From Chitinophagaceae bacterium (GTDB taxonomy: Bacteria; Bacteroidota; Bacteroidia; Chitinophagales; Chitinophagaceae), in NCBI GenBank assembly GCA_947378615.1, contig CANCKV010000082.1, forward strand, positions 1 through 9,611: 9,611 nt of DNA, in the 5' to 3' direction. Shown in pieces: positions 1 to 5,990 of this stretch. The notes beneath the pieces are model-generated. The model was not told the DNA's origin. It did not search any database and saw nothing but the letters and a program-made list of their open reading frames with translations. The stretch's first letter is position 1, and each line of letters opens with the position of its first letter. The translations under genes were made by a program, and so were the position numbers.

Positions 1-82
1 CATACAGAAGATATAGCTCCCGTTGAGCTATTCTTTTACCTTCTATGCAATCCACTATCAGGGCATTTACCTCATTTGACAT
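1..82 (-). CDS. ECF-type RNA polymerase sigma factor, N-terminal fragment
   Basis: This is the first 27 codons of a gene that runs off the left edge. The reverse strand reads ATG at 82-80 and continues MSNEVNALIVDCIEGKRIAQ then RELYLLY. The pattern 'LI..CIEGKRIAQRELYLLY' matches the start of sigma-70 region 2 in ECF sigma factors (typically L...c..GdraAf..ly..y), which bind core RNA polymerase and direct it to a small regulon. The ATG is chosen because the region-2 helix begins about ten residues later, as is normal for short ECF factors, and because no ATG lies in frame just upstream. The -10/-35-recognising regions 2.4 and 4 are outside the window, so the subfamily and any partner anti-sigma factor cannot be told. 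It lies on the same strand as the DUF2007 gene but 297 bp away, so co-transcription is uncertain. Family call fairly sure; fragment short. Confidence 0.72.
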   Translation of the reverse strand, partial: MSNEVNALIVDCIEGKRIAQRELYLLY

Positions 83-379
83 ATACGTATAAATATAGAC
101 TGTGTTATTTCTTATTTCATTGCAATTAAAAAAAATATTTTTTCTTTAAACCTGATAAGGTGGAGTATTCGCACAAAAAGCTCAAATACAAAGAAGTCTT
201 TTATAGAGTAGATATTGTGACTAAATTCATATTTCACAACATAAGGGTAGCCCAAATTAGGAAAAGTCGAATTTAAAGTGGGTTGGAATTGAAGTGTTTT
301 TTTAAAAAATCATATAGAGTATTTGGGAGAATTACAATTAAAAATTCAATTTCCTTTACAATGACTATTTGTCTTGTCA

Positions 380-589
380 TTACAAATCATATTTTAATTC
401 TCTCATCAAGTCTTTCGCCTTTGCGTTTTGAGCCGCAGGGACATATATTTCAAGTTCTCCAAAATTGAGATAACTGCTATCTAATTTATTGAGAATCTGA
501 GCTGCAATCTCATTTTCTTCTAACATCCCTTGAATGATACTTGCCTCAGACCGATCGCGTGTCTTGAATAATAAATGCCAATCCTGCAT
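380..589 (-). CDS. DUF2007-type putative signal-transducing protein
   Basis: This is a complete 69-aa cytoplasmic protein. It starts 'MQDWHLLFKTRDRSEASIIQ' and carries the DUF2007 (PF09413) hallmarks: a leading strand with W4, a helix 'RSEASIIQGMLEENEI' that reads like the usual '.eA.liks.Le..gI', a central 'LNKLDSSYLNFGELEIYVP' with the conserved D-S/Y-G-x-x-x-x-x-V block, and a final helix 'AKAKDLMRELK'. The family is about 65-75 residues with a ferredoxin-like fold. It is labelled putative signal-transducing from its association with other domains; no reaction is known. There is no signal peptide and no membrane segment. Upstream, rc 590-680 is AT-rich without a clear TAnnTTTG promoter. 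In many Bacteroidota this gene sits beside other housekeeping genes; here the next gene on its strand is the sigma factor. The family assignment is by pattern recognition; the role is unknown. Confidence 0.82.
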   Translation of the reverse strand: MQDWHLLFKTRDRSEASIIQGMLEENEIAAQILNKLDSSYLNFGELEIYVPAAQNAKAKDLMRELKYDL

Positions 590-939
590 GATTTGAAATT
601 GATTATTTGAAAAACAGTTTCGAAGACGAAATTAATGGTAAGTGCTCATTAAAATTAAAAGAATTTGAATGCTGTAAAAAAATACTTCTTTGGCCTACTT
701 CGTAAAACTTAAAAATTGCAAGATATTACAGGTTTATGGAATAGCACTATATATTGTTTTGCTGCCCTAATCAAAGTGAGGAATGCAAACACTCTTTATT
801 TCATATATAATGATTAGGTAAATCTTAGCTCCGTTGTTTTACGTTTCATTTACCAATTATTATGTTTTAATATTTTCATGATACGATTACTAATTACATC
901 CTATTTGAAATAAGATTTTTTTTACCGTTCATTATTTTA
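590..939. other. AT-rich intergenic stretch, no gene seen
   Basis: This region lies between the divergently arranged DUF2007 gene (minus) and the tRNA (plus). Both strands break up into short reading frames without recognisable protein patterns. Only the tRNA promoter at its right end could be supported. The promoter of the DUF2007 gene should lie at the left end on the minus strand, but only a weak TAATTTCG box is visible there. Confidence 0.5.
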
Positions 940-971
940 TTGGGAGTCGATATTCAAAACCATTACTTTTG
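939..971 (+). promoter_or_regulatory. Bacteroidota-type promoter for tRNA-Ala
   Basis: ATTG (939-942) stands for the -33 TTTG element. It is followed by a 21-nt spacer and TACTTTTG (964-971), an exact match to the Bacteroidota -7 consensus TAnnTTTG. Transcription would start near 976-980, about ten bases before the mature tRNA 5' end at 989, a typical short tRNA leader. The match to this lineage-specific promoter is also one of the best clues to the phylum. Confidence 0.7.
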
Positions 972-988
972 CTTTCCGATTAAGGTAC

Positions 989-1061
<73 letters not shown>

Positions 1062-1107
1062 CAAGTTCTGAAAGGAGCTGTAATTATGCAATTTCATCTT
1101 CTTTTTG

Positions 1108-1155
1108 GAATATTATTCTATAAAATGCCCATTTTGCAGAATAATATTCTTTTTT
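1108..1155 (+). terminator. Rho-independent terminator after tRNA-Ala
   Basis: A perfect 12-bp inverted repeat, GAATATTATTCT (1108-1119) and AGAATAATATTC (1138-1149), encloses a second inner stem AAAAT/ATTTT with loop GCCC, and six T residues follow at once (1150-1155). The stem is unusually AT-rich but long. It lies 46 bp past the tRNA, fitting termination of the tRNA transcript. On the opposite strand no T-run follows, so it should act only in the plus direction. Confidence 0.75.
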
Positions 1156-1214
1156 GTAAAAAATAAAAAATGATTATATAGGAACTTAGCACTGTTTTAG
1201 CATCGTTTTTATAC

Positions 1215-1664
1215 CTATTTCATCTTTTTTTGGCTCTTAATCAATGCTCTTAGTGCCCTTTGTTTGCTCAGTTCTATTATTTCATCCTCGCTGAAACCCG
1301 TTTTTTTCTTTTTTGTTGATACCAATTGAAAAGTTTTGGTGGTTATTTCTTCTAATTCCCTCAAATTTTGTGTGAGTGTGTAAAGTTTTTTTGGTAAGAA
1401 TTTTTTGTGTTTTTGATAACGTGAAATTAATTCGTCTAAAATATTAATCAATTTCTCAACATCTGAAATGGTAATTTGAAAACCCACATGTTTATCATTA
1501 CCAAGGTTGTTTTTTAATTTTAAATGTAATTCATTTAAATTGGCTTTTATATTTTCAATATCGGAGTTTTTGAACGTCACCTCATACTTTATTTGGGAGG
1601 TGTATTTAAATGATGAGCCAAATGTCATTTCTAACTCATTGATTAGTTCTTTAGTTGTCTCCAT
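1215..1664 (-). CDS. Hypothetical lysine-rich, helical protein (149 aa)
   Basis: I do not recognise this gene. The 149-aa product starts at ATG 1664-1662 (METTKELINELEMTFGSSFK) and ends in a strongly basic tail (KSQKKMK). Residues 1-15 and about 35-55 look helical. Residues 66-110 are rich in L/I with heptad-like spacing (VEKLINILDELI, LTQNLRELEEI) and could form a helical hairpin or short coiled coil. A KKKK patch sits at 118-121. A short stretch 'FSEDEIIELSKQRALRALIK' (124-143) could be a small helical module. There is no signal peptide, membrane segment or catalytic motif, so a cytoplasmic, possibly nucleic-acid-binding or oligomeric protein is the most that can be inferred. Its codon use (AT-rich, many AAA/TTT) fits real Bacteroidota coding sequence. 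It is convergent with the tRNA and a lone gene. Upstream bases 1665-1680 are A/T-rich in place of a Shine-Dalgarno. Confidence 0.7.
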   Translation of the reverse strand: METTKELINELEMTFGSSFKYTSQIKYEVTFKNSDIENIKANLNELHLKLKNNLGNDKHVGFQITISDVEKLINILDELISRYQKHKKFLPKKLYTLTQNLRELEEITTKTFQLVSTKKKKTGFSEDEIIELSKQRALRALIKSQKKMK

Positions 1665-2234
1665 TTTTATAAATTATCTAGTTTGTTTTAAATATTGTGT
1701 AAAATCAAGCGATTACTACATCTATTCCCCAAAATTAAATGAAATTCTAATATTCTTAATGTTTGAAGTTAAAAGCAAGACTGTGGTAATATTAATAGAC
1801 CAATTGGGCTACACCTAATAAATTACGAATTAATACAGTCGTCCAATTTTTTATAGAAGCAATAATTGATTGTCAAAGATTTTATTTTTTGTTTAATAGA
1901 ATATTTAGCTAATTATTATTTACACCATCTAACAACATTATCATTAATAGGTAAAATTTTTAACTTAAACACATCCATTTAAGAGTTGACCACCTATTTG
2001 ATTAACTAATATCGTAGTGAAAACGTGCTTTTCTGTATAGCACAAACGTGCGCTTTAGTTCCCAAATAGTACCGATAATTCAAGTTTTTGTGCCAAAAAA
2101 GTACAAAAAATAATTTTTTGAAAATGGAATATTCGCATTAATTTTTCAATAAAATAGGAAGAGCTTATTTATAATCCAGAAATTTTAAAAAAAAAATTTG
2201 GACATCATATCACACTCCACTACGAAGCAACTAT
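1665..2234. other. AT-rich non-coding stretch with small repeats
   Basis: No gene can be supported here; reading frames are short and lack good starts. A direct octamer AAACGTGC occurs at 2021-2028 and 2044-2051. The same segment can fold as GTGCT/AGCAC (2025-2029/2039-2043) and GCAC/GTGC, so two alternative small hairpins share bases. The rest is A/T runs, for example an A10 tract around 2190. The promoter of the 149-aa minus-strand gene should lie at the left end, but no good TAnnTTTG box was found. Confidence 0.4.
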
Positions 2235-2272
2235 GGGAGGGAGGGAGGGAGGAGGGCGGTAACAGGGGTGGG
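2235..2272 (+). repeat. G-rich tract with G-quadruplex motif
   Basis: GGGAGGGAGGGAGGG (2235-2249) is four G3 runs separated by single A residues, followed by GG, GGG (2254-2256), GG, GGGG (2265-2268) and a last GGG (2270-2272). G3 runs with 1-nt loops are the classic motif for a very stable parallel G-quadruplex on the plus strand; the minus strand would carry the matching C-rich tract. It stands out sharply against the AT-rich surroundings and lies about 300 bp before the GGGACA motif cluster. Its role is unknown. Confidence 0.7.
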
Positions 2273-2539
2273 TATATTACTAATAATTATATTTGTAATA
2301 AAGCATAATGCTTAGTATATTTGCATATATTCATCAAATGATGGATAAAGGTTCATAGAACCCTTCTTGCGCATCAATAATTTAAACCAACCAGTCCCTG
2401 TACGTTGGATGTGTAAGATAGTATAGCAACTGCACAGGTACGATTTTCTACAAATTATGTTATCAGGATGATTATTGGCTTTTAGCTAAGGGCTATTTCT
2501 TTGACCTGACATTTAACTTATACTCTCATTCCTCAAAGT
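2273..2539. other. Non-coding stretch with small palindromes
   Basis: This stretch holds AAGCATAATGCTT (2301-2313, a perfect palindrome around a central A) and GGTTC-ATA-GAACC (2350-2362, a 5-bp hairpin followed by CTTCTT). A minus-strand frame of 57 open codons (2315-2485) has no early ATG. No gene is supported. Confidence 0.35.
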
Positions 2540-2570
2540 TGTCCCATTTATTCAATTCTTGTTTTAAAAT

Positions 2571-2635
2571 TGGGACAGTTGAGTGGGACACTTGAATGGG
2601 ACAGCAAAATGGGACACTTTATTGGGACAGCATTT
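2571..2635 (+). repeat. Five tandem 13-bp TGGGACA iterons
   Basis: Direct repeats start at 2571, 2584, 2597, 2610 and 2623, exactly 13 bp apart. Each begins TGGGACA followed by six less conserved bases (GTTGAG, CTTGAA, GCAAAA, CTTTAT, GCATTT). The seven-base core is invariant in all five. One reverse-oriented core, TGTCCCA, lies 25 bp before the first unit (2540-2546). Exact phasing with an invariant core and free spacer is what arrays of protein-binding sites look like. Confidence 0.85.
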
Positions 2636-2735
2636 TTTACAAGAAAAGCATTTATATATTCTTTATAGGCTTAGCGTACATACAAAACTATAATATATTA
2701 TATAATTATACATAAAAAAAACTGCTGTAAATATT
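2636..2735. other. Very AT-rich segment, possible DNA-unwinding element
   Basis: This is almost pure A/T between the direct and the inverted GGGACA groups, with an alternating TA-rich core around 2691-2713 and an A8 run at 2713-2720. It has no open reading frame of note. Its place beside the iterons is where an origin would have its melting region; this is inferred from position and composition only. Confidence 0.4.
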
Positions 2736-2744
2736 AACTGTCCC

Positions 2745-2853
2745 ACTGTCCCGTCCCAATAAAATGGGACAGTAACTAAAGAATGGGACACATCTTTATT
2801 TCTTGCTACTTTCTACTGTCCCGTCCCAGTAAAGCGGGACAACAACTTGAGAA
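2745..2853. repeat. Two 39-bp modules with inverted GGGACA motifs
   Basis: Module A (2745-2783) and module B (2815-2853) are direct copies exactly 70 bp apart, identical at 32 of 39 positions; six of the seven differences are transitions. Each starts ACTGTCCCGTCCCA and continues TAAA, then a forward GGGACA. In B the arms TGTCCCG (2817-2823) and CGGGACA (2835-2841) are perfectly complementary. In A one arm differs (TGGGACA). The compensated difference, C/G against T/G-type pairing, suggests each site's half-core matters more than the hairpin. An extra forward core sits between them (2784-2790), and a reverse core (2739-2745) abuts module A. Confidence 0.8.
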
Positions 2854-2924
2854 TAAATTTCCATTCAAAAAAAATGTACTGATAGTATTTACATTTTTTT
2901 AGATGGGCGTATATTTATTACAGG

Positions 2925-2936
2925 ACAACATGTTGT
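2925..2936. promoter_or_regulatory. Perfect 12-bp palindrome, candidate operator
   Basis: ACAACATGTTGT is a perfect palindrome 36 bp before the small ribbon-helix-helix gene. It follows a possible -7 box TATATTTA (2910-2917, one mismatch to TAnnTTTG; the -33 element is weak), so it would overlap the transcription start. GGGACAACA in module B (2836-2844) shares the half-site. An operator through which the ribbon-helix-helix protein represses its own operon is the natural reading, but this is inference. Confidence 0.45.
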
Positions 2937-2971
2937 AGTCCAAATAACAACTTTCTTTAAATATAAAAAAA

Positions 2972-3142
2972 TTGAAAAAAGAAAAAAAATCACTGGTATT
3001 CTCGATGCGAATTCATCCTGATACCAAACGCAAATTAGAAAGCCTTGCTTCTAACAAGGCTTTCAAATACAATAACACCGCAGTTATTAAATTCCTAATT
3101 GAAACTGCATTTATAAAAACACTTAAACAAGATGAGTATTGA
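2972..3142 (+). CDS. Small ribbon-helix-helix (CopG/Arc-like) DNA-binding protein
   Basis: This short gene encodes about 56 aa if it starts at TTG 2972, or 45 aa from ATG 3005. The sequence has the ribbon-helix-helix layout: strand 'SLVFSMRIH' (residues 7-15), helix A 'PDTKRKLESLASNKAF' (16-31), a turn with 'YNNT', and helix B 'AVIKFLIETAFIK' (37-49). This matches the family pattern '..vRLdpe.k.kLe.la......s...vI...ie.'. The TTG start is preferred because the ATG start would cut the DNA-contacting strand to four residues; A-rich sequence precedes it, as usual in this phylum. Such proteins bind DNA as dimers in the major groove and often repress their own operon or control plasmid copy number. 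The stop TGA (3140-3142) lies inside the primase-helicase gene (11-nt overlap), implying translational coupling. The GGGACA cluster and the 2925-2936 palindrome just upstream are candidate binding sites. No family search was possible. Confidence 0.62.
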   Translation: MKKEKKSLVFSMRIHPDTKRKLESLASNKAFKYNNTAVIKFLIETAFIKTLKQDEY

Positions 3143-5105
3143 CACAAGAACAATCGCTACCCTTCCTGAATTTAGTCTTTTTAAGGAACCCATTTCCAAT
3201 AAGGTTCCCTATAAAACAATAAATATTCAGGATTTACACAAAATCATAACTACTGATACAAAACTTTCGAGACTAACTGCTCAAGTTAGTAATATTAAAG
3301 ATAAGGTAGGACGTAATAAAGTAAAGACTAATCTTCTACCTTATATTACACCAAGCGGAATATTCAGATGTAGAGAAAACGAATACATAAAATTCCATTC
3401 AGGATACTTATGTGTTGATTTGGATAATTTAGAATCTGAACAAATGCAACAAGTTAAGGATAACCTTCTTAATGATGTAAATATTCAGACTTGCTTGTTA
3501 TTTAGGTCACCAAGCAGAAATGGTTATAAGTGGTTTATCAGAATACCTAATGATGTCTCTACACACTTAGATTATTTCAATGCAGTTGAAAATTACTTGC
3601 TAAAAACCTATAATTACCAAATTGACGGTAATTGTAAGGATGTCAGTAGAGCGTGTTTCCTAAGTTATGATGAGGATGCTTATATTAACCCAATTGAAGT
3701 GAAACAATTGGATATTGAATTCTTGACAAAATGGATTCCAGAAAAAATGACAAAGAAGGCTAATTTGTCAAACCAACTTAAAACAATCGAGGATAAACTT
3801 AAAGGAGTTAACCTATTGATAGCAGAACTGCAATCTCAATCTCTTGACATAACTAAGTCTTACTCTGATTGGATGAAAATTGGCTTAGCCCTCTGTGAGT
3901 TAGGTGAAGATGGAAGGCAACCTTTTCACGATATAAGCTGCCTTTCAAACAAGTATGACGAGGATGAATGTGATGAAAAGTATTCAGAATTATTAACTAA
4001 CAATCGGGGTACTGTTACGCTAGGGACACTCTTTTATATTGCAACTAAAAATGGAATATTACCGCCAAATGAAAAACTAAAAGCATTATTAAACCTTGAA
4101 ACCAAGTTTGATGCAGCCCAACTAGAAGTGACAAAAATGTTTCCTAGGACTGCCAAACAGAGAATGGATGATGCCAAGAATCAACCACCAATAAAGAAGT
4201 TGTTGGGTTCTATTTGGTTTAGTGGAGAACTTCACATCTTATTTGGGGACAATGGAACAGGAAAAAGTGTTTGGGCTACTCAAATTGCAGATGCACTCAC
4301 CAATGGTAAAAGTGCAATGAATATTCTTCCAAATGAAACAGAACCACAAAAAGTGCTATTTTATGACTTTGAATTGTCTGATAAGCAATTCGAGCGTAGA
4401 TACACAGATGAAACAGGTGGACAATATCAATTCAGCGAGAACTTATTCATTGATAACATTGACTTTCAATCGTTGTCAGCAGAAAACGTTGCTCAAAAAC
4501 CTGATGAAATGATTATTACCAAGATTGAACAAGCGATTGTGAAGCTGAAACCACAGGTGTTAATTATCGACAACTTGACTTACTTGAAAACAGAAACTAC
4601 CCAAGATGCCAAGGTAGCTCTGGAGATTCTTAGGAAGCTTAATCAACTGAAAAGGCAATATGATTTGTCGATTCTTGTACTTGCACACACGCCAAAAACC
4701 AAGGATGGTCAACCAATTACTAATAACGACCTAGCAGGTAGCAAACATTTGTCGAACTTAGTGGATAGTATATCAGCTATAGGCAAGAGTAAGAAAGGGA
4801 AAAACGAGAAATACATAAAGCAAATAAAGGCTAGGTCTGGCGAAAAGCAATTCGATACAGAAGATGTCATTTCAGTAGAACTCGTTAAGAATGGTAGTTT
4901 TTTAGGATTTGAATATCTTTATTGTGAGAACGAATACGAACACCTTGCAGATACCAGCAGACAGAACCAAATGATAGAAAAGCAAATGCTTAAACAACAA
5001 GTCTTCAACCTAAAAAGTGAAGGATTAAGCATAAGGGAAATCGAGGATAAAGTTGCTATTAGTAAATCAACGATTCAACGATGGTTAAAAGAATCAGACG
5101 AATAA
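3132..5105 (+). CDS. Primase-helicase (BT4734/VirE_N-like, PriCT-2, RepA-like ATPase, HTH)
   Basis: This 657-aa cytoplasmic protein likely primes and unwinds DNA for a mobile element. Residues about 45-190 resemble the BT4734-like/VirE N-terminal family, related to archaeo-eukaryotic primases. It has the acidic motif 'YLCVDLDN' (92-99; D96, D98), then 'FRSPSRNGYKWFIRIP' (124-139) like the nucleotide-binding second motif, and 'DVSRACFLSYD' (170-180). Residues about 236-310 fit PriCT-2 ('YSDWMKIGLALCELGEDGR' to 'TLGTLFYIATKNG'). Residues 355-600 are a RecA-fold AAA_25/RepA-like ATPase with Walker A GDNGTGKS (372-379), Walker B VLIID (476-480) and 'ILVLAHT' (514-520). Residues 615-655 form a helix-turn-helix ('LSIREIEDKVAISKSTIQRW'). 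The ATG lies within the end of the ribbon-helix-helix gene, and a terminator follows directly. All key motifs are present, so it looks intact. A close alternative is a phage or conjugative-transposon accessory protein of the same fold. Domain calls are by eye. Confidence 0.85.
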   Translation: MSIDTRTIATLPEFSLFKEPISNKVPYKTINIQDLHKIITTDTKLSRLTAQVSNIKDKVGRNKVKTNLLPYITPSGIFRCRENEYIKFHSGYLCVDLDNLESEQMQQVKDNLLNDVNIQTCLLFRSPSRNGYKWFIRIPNDVSTHLDYFNAVENYLLKTYNYQIDGNCKDVSRACFLSYDEDAYINPIEVKQLDIEFLTKWIPEKMTKKANLSNQLKTIEDKLKGVNLLIAELQSQSLDITKSYSDWMKIGLALCELGEDGRQPFHDISCLSNKYDEDECDEKYSELLTNNRGTVTLGTLFYIATKNGILPPNEKLKALLNLETKFDAAQLEVTKMFPRTAKQRMDDAKNQPPIKKLLGSIWFSGELHILFGDNGTGKSVWATQIADALTNGKSAMNILPNETEPQKVLFYDFELSDKQFERRYTDETGGQYQFSENLFIDNIDFQSLSAENVAQKPDEMIITKIEQAIVKLKPQVLIIDNLTYLKTETTQDAKVALEILRKLNQLKRQYDLSILVLAHTPKTKDGQPITNNDLAGSKHLSNLVDSISAIGKSKKGKNEKYIKQIKARSGEKQFDTEDVISVELVKNGSFLGFEYLYCENEYEHLADTSRQNQMIEKQMLKQQVFNLKSEGLSIREIEDKVAISKSTIQRWLKESDE

Positions 5106-5110
5106 ATTTA

Positions 5111-5138
5111 AGGGAGCTTCAAATGGAGCTCCTTTTTT
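5111..5138 (+). terminator. Rho-independent terminator of the primase-helicase operon
   Basis: GGAGCT (5113-5118) pairs with AGCTCC (5127-5132) around an eight-base spacer, with an A-T and a G-T pair extending the base, and T6 follows (5133-5138). It begins six bases after the TAA stop. It should end the ribbon-helix-helix/primase transcript and isolate it from the cas operon. Confidence 0.88.
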
Positions 5139-5982
5139 ATTTCATGTACATATTAGGGTACATCAAAACTTAATTACAAGCCTTATTTAGCCCTGTAAAT
5201 TATTGTTAATGGCAAAGTGTACTATGCTGTTTATTGAGCTTAATTTAAGCATCTAATAACCTTGTTCCTCTCTGTACGAGACTCAACCTATACACCCAAA
5301 AAAAATGCCCCAACCAAGAATAGATGGGTCAGACAGGTGCAAGCTTTAAATTGGCTAACAATTGCGTTAAAACTAATTTATCAGGTTGATAAGATTAAAT
5401 CAACTTTTCTGAAAAACACAGGCAATATCTTAATGAAAATTAGGTCAAATAAATCAATATTAATCTCACTAAAACGAGTGAAATGGACTCTGCTTTTCAA
5501 TATTTAGTAGCTCCTGAACTTCGAGGTATTCGAAGAAATTAATCAATATTTCATCAATAGTATTTGGCTGTAATTTCTATTTAAAGTGACAACATGAAAT
5601 ACCTCGTACCAATGTCCCGTCGTTTCCCATTCTTTGAGGTAATATCATCATTGTTAGACGCACAATTGGTGTTCTCATTTTTCTGCCAAATAATTTTTTT
5701 AGCCGTTAATTAACCATTGTGCTAAATCCAATTAATTCTATATTTTCATGTGTATTCTCACTAACTAATGCCTTAATTATAATTCAAAATTTAGTTCGCT
5801 AATAGGATTACAAAGAATTATTAGATTTGCGATTTACTTTCAATTCTTTAATTTAATCATCCTTAATTTTTTTAAGTATTTGCATTTCTGTAAAATCTAG
5901 TAAACCATAGGGTTAAATTTTGATGAATAAATTCTTAAGTTCTCTAAATTTTGTTGAATTTAACATTTACCATTAAATAAAC
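5139..5982. other. Long AT-rich gap before the cas operon, no array
   Basis: About 850 bp without a supportable gene or CRISPR repeats. An 81-codon frame from TTG 5262 to 5507 is open, but its translation (for example 'NRWVRQVQALNWLTIALKLI') matches nothing I know and there is no good start, so I do not call it. Small structures are present: CTTCGA-GGTAT-TCGAAG (5519-5535), a distant inverted pair CGAGGTAT (5522-5529)/ATACCTCG (5599-5606), and one TGTCCCGTC (5613-5621) identical to the start of the two 39-bp modules upstream. No array leader or repeat-spacer periodicity was seen. Confidence 0.45.
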
Positions 5983-5990
5983 TACATTTG
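5983..5990 (+). promoter_or_regulatory. Likely promoter -7 box of the cas operon
   Basis: TACATTTG is an exact match to the Bacteroidota TAnnTTTG element. Twenty bases upstream only TTTA (5959-5962) stands for the -33 TTTG; a perfect TTTTG (5949-5953) is too far. A transcript starting near 5995 would have a leader of about 64 nt before the cas6 ATG at 6059. The box is clear; the -33 is weak. Confidence 0.5.

Larger units (their letters stand above)
2540..2853. other. Candidate iteron-type replication origin/control region
   Basis: About fourteen copies of a GGGACA core (TGGGACA or its reverse TGTCCCA, with C/G variants) fall within 300 bp. They are at 2540 (reverse), 2571, 2584, 2597, 2610, 2623 (forward), 2739, 2747, 2752 (reverse), 2765, 2784 (forward), 2817, 2822 (reverse) and 2835 (forward). 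A very AT-rich segment (2636-2735, including a run of TATAATATATTATATAATTA) separates a purely direct group from a group of inverted modules. This layout lies just before a ribbon-helix-helix gene and a primase-helicase. It resembles an iteron origin with a DNA-unwinding element. The repeats are directly visible; origin function is inference. The alternative is a multi-site operator for the downstream genes. Confidence 0.55.

Noticed and set aside
130..275. Open plus-strand frame of about 45 codons (KPDKVEYSHKKLKYKEVFYR...)
   Set aside because: No ATG start, no known pattern, and it lies between two minus-strand genes; probably a chance opening in AT-rich DNA.
283..468. 61-codon plus-strand frame starting in the intergenic region
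   Set aside because: It starts from a TTG, overlaps the well-supported DUF2007 gene on the other strand, and its translation is low-complexity hydrophobic sequence from an AT-rich region.
1507..1818. 103-codon plus-strand frame
   Set aside because: Largely the antisense of the 149-aa minus-strand gene; its product is F/I/Y-rich, as expected from the reverse of lysine-rich coding sequence, with no recognisable domain.
5255..5295. Reverse-strand GTACAGAGAGGAAC, reminiscent of the 23S rRNA sarcin-ricin loop
   Set aside because: It has mismatches in the universally conserved loop and no flanking rRNA sequence; treated as chance.
5262..5507. 81-codon plus-strand frame from a TTG start
   Set aside because: No recognisable domain, no clear start signal, basic and biased composition. 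It may be a relic, but there is nothing to support a gene call.
5820..5860. Short stretch resembling a CRISPR repeat piece (GCGATTTACTTTCAATTC)
   Set aside because: It recalls the start of some Bacteroidota type II repeats, but there is only one copy and no repeat-spacer pattern around it.
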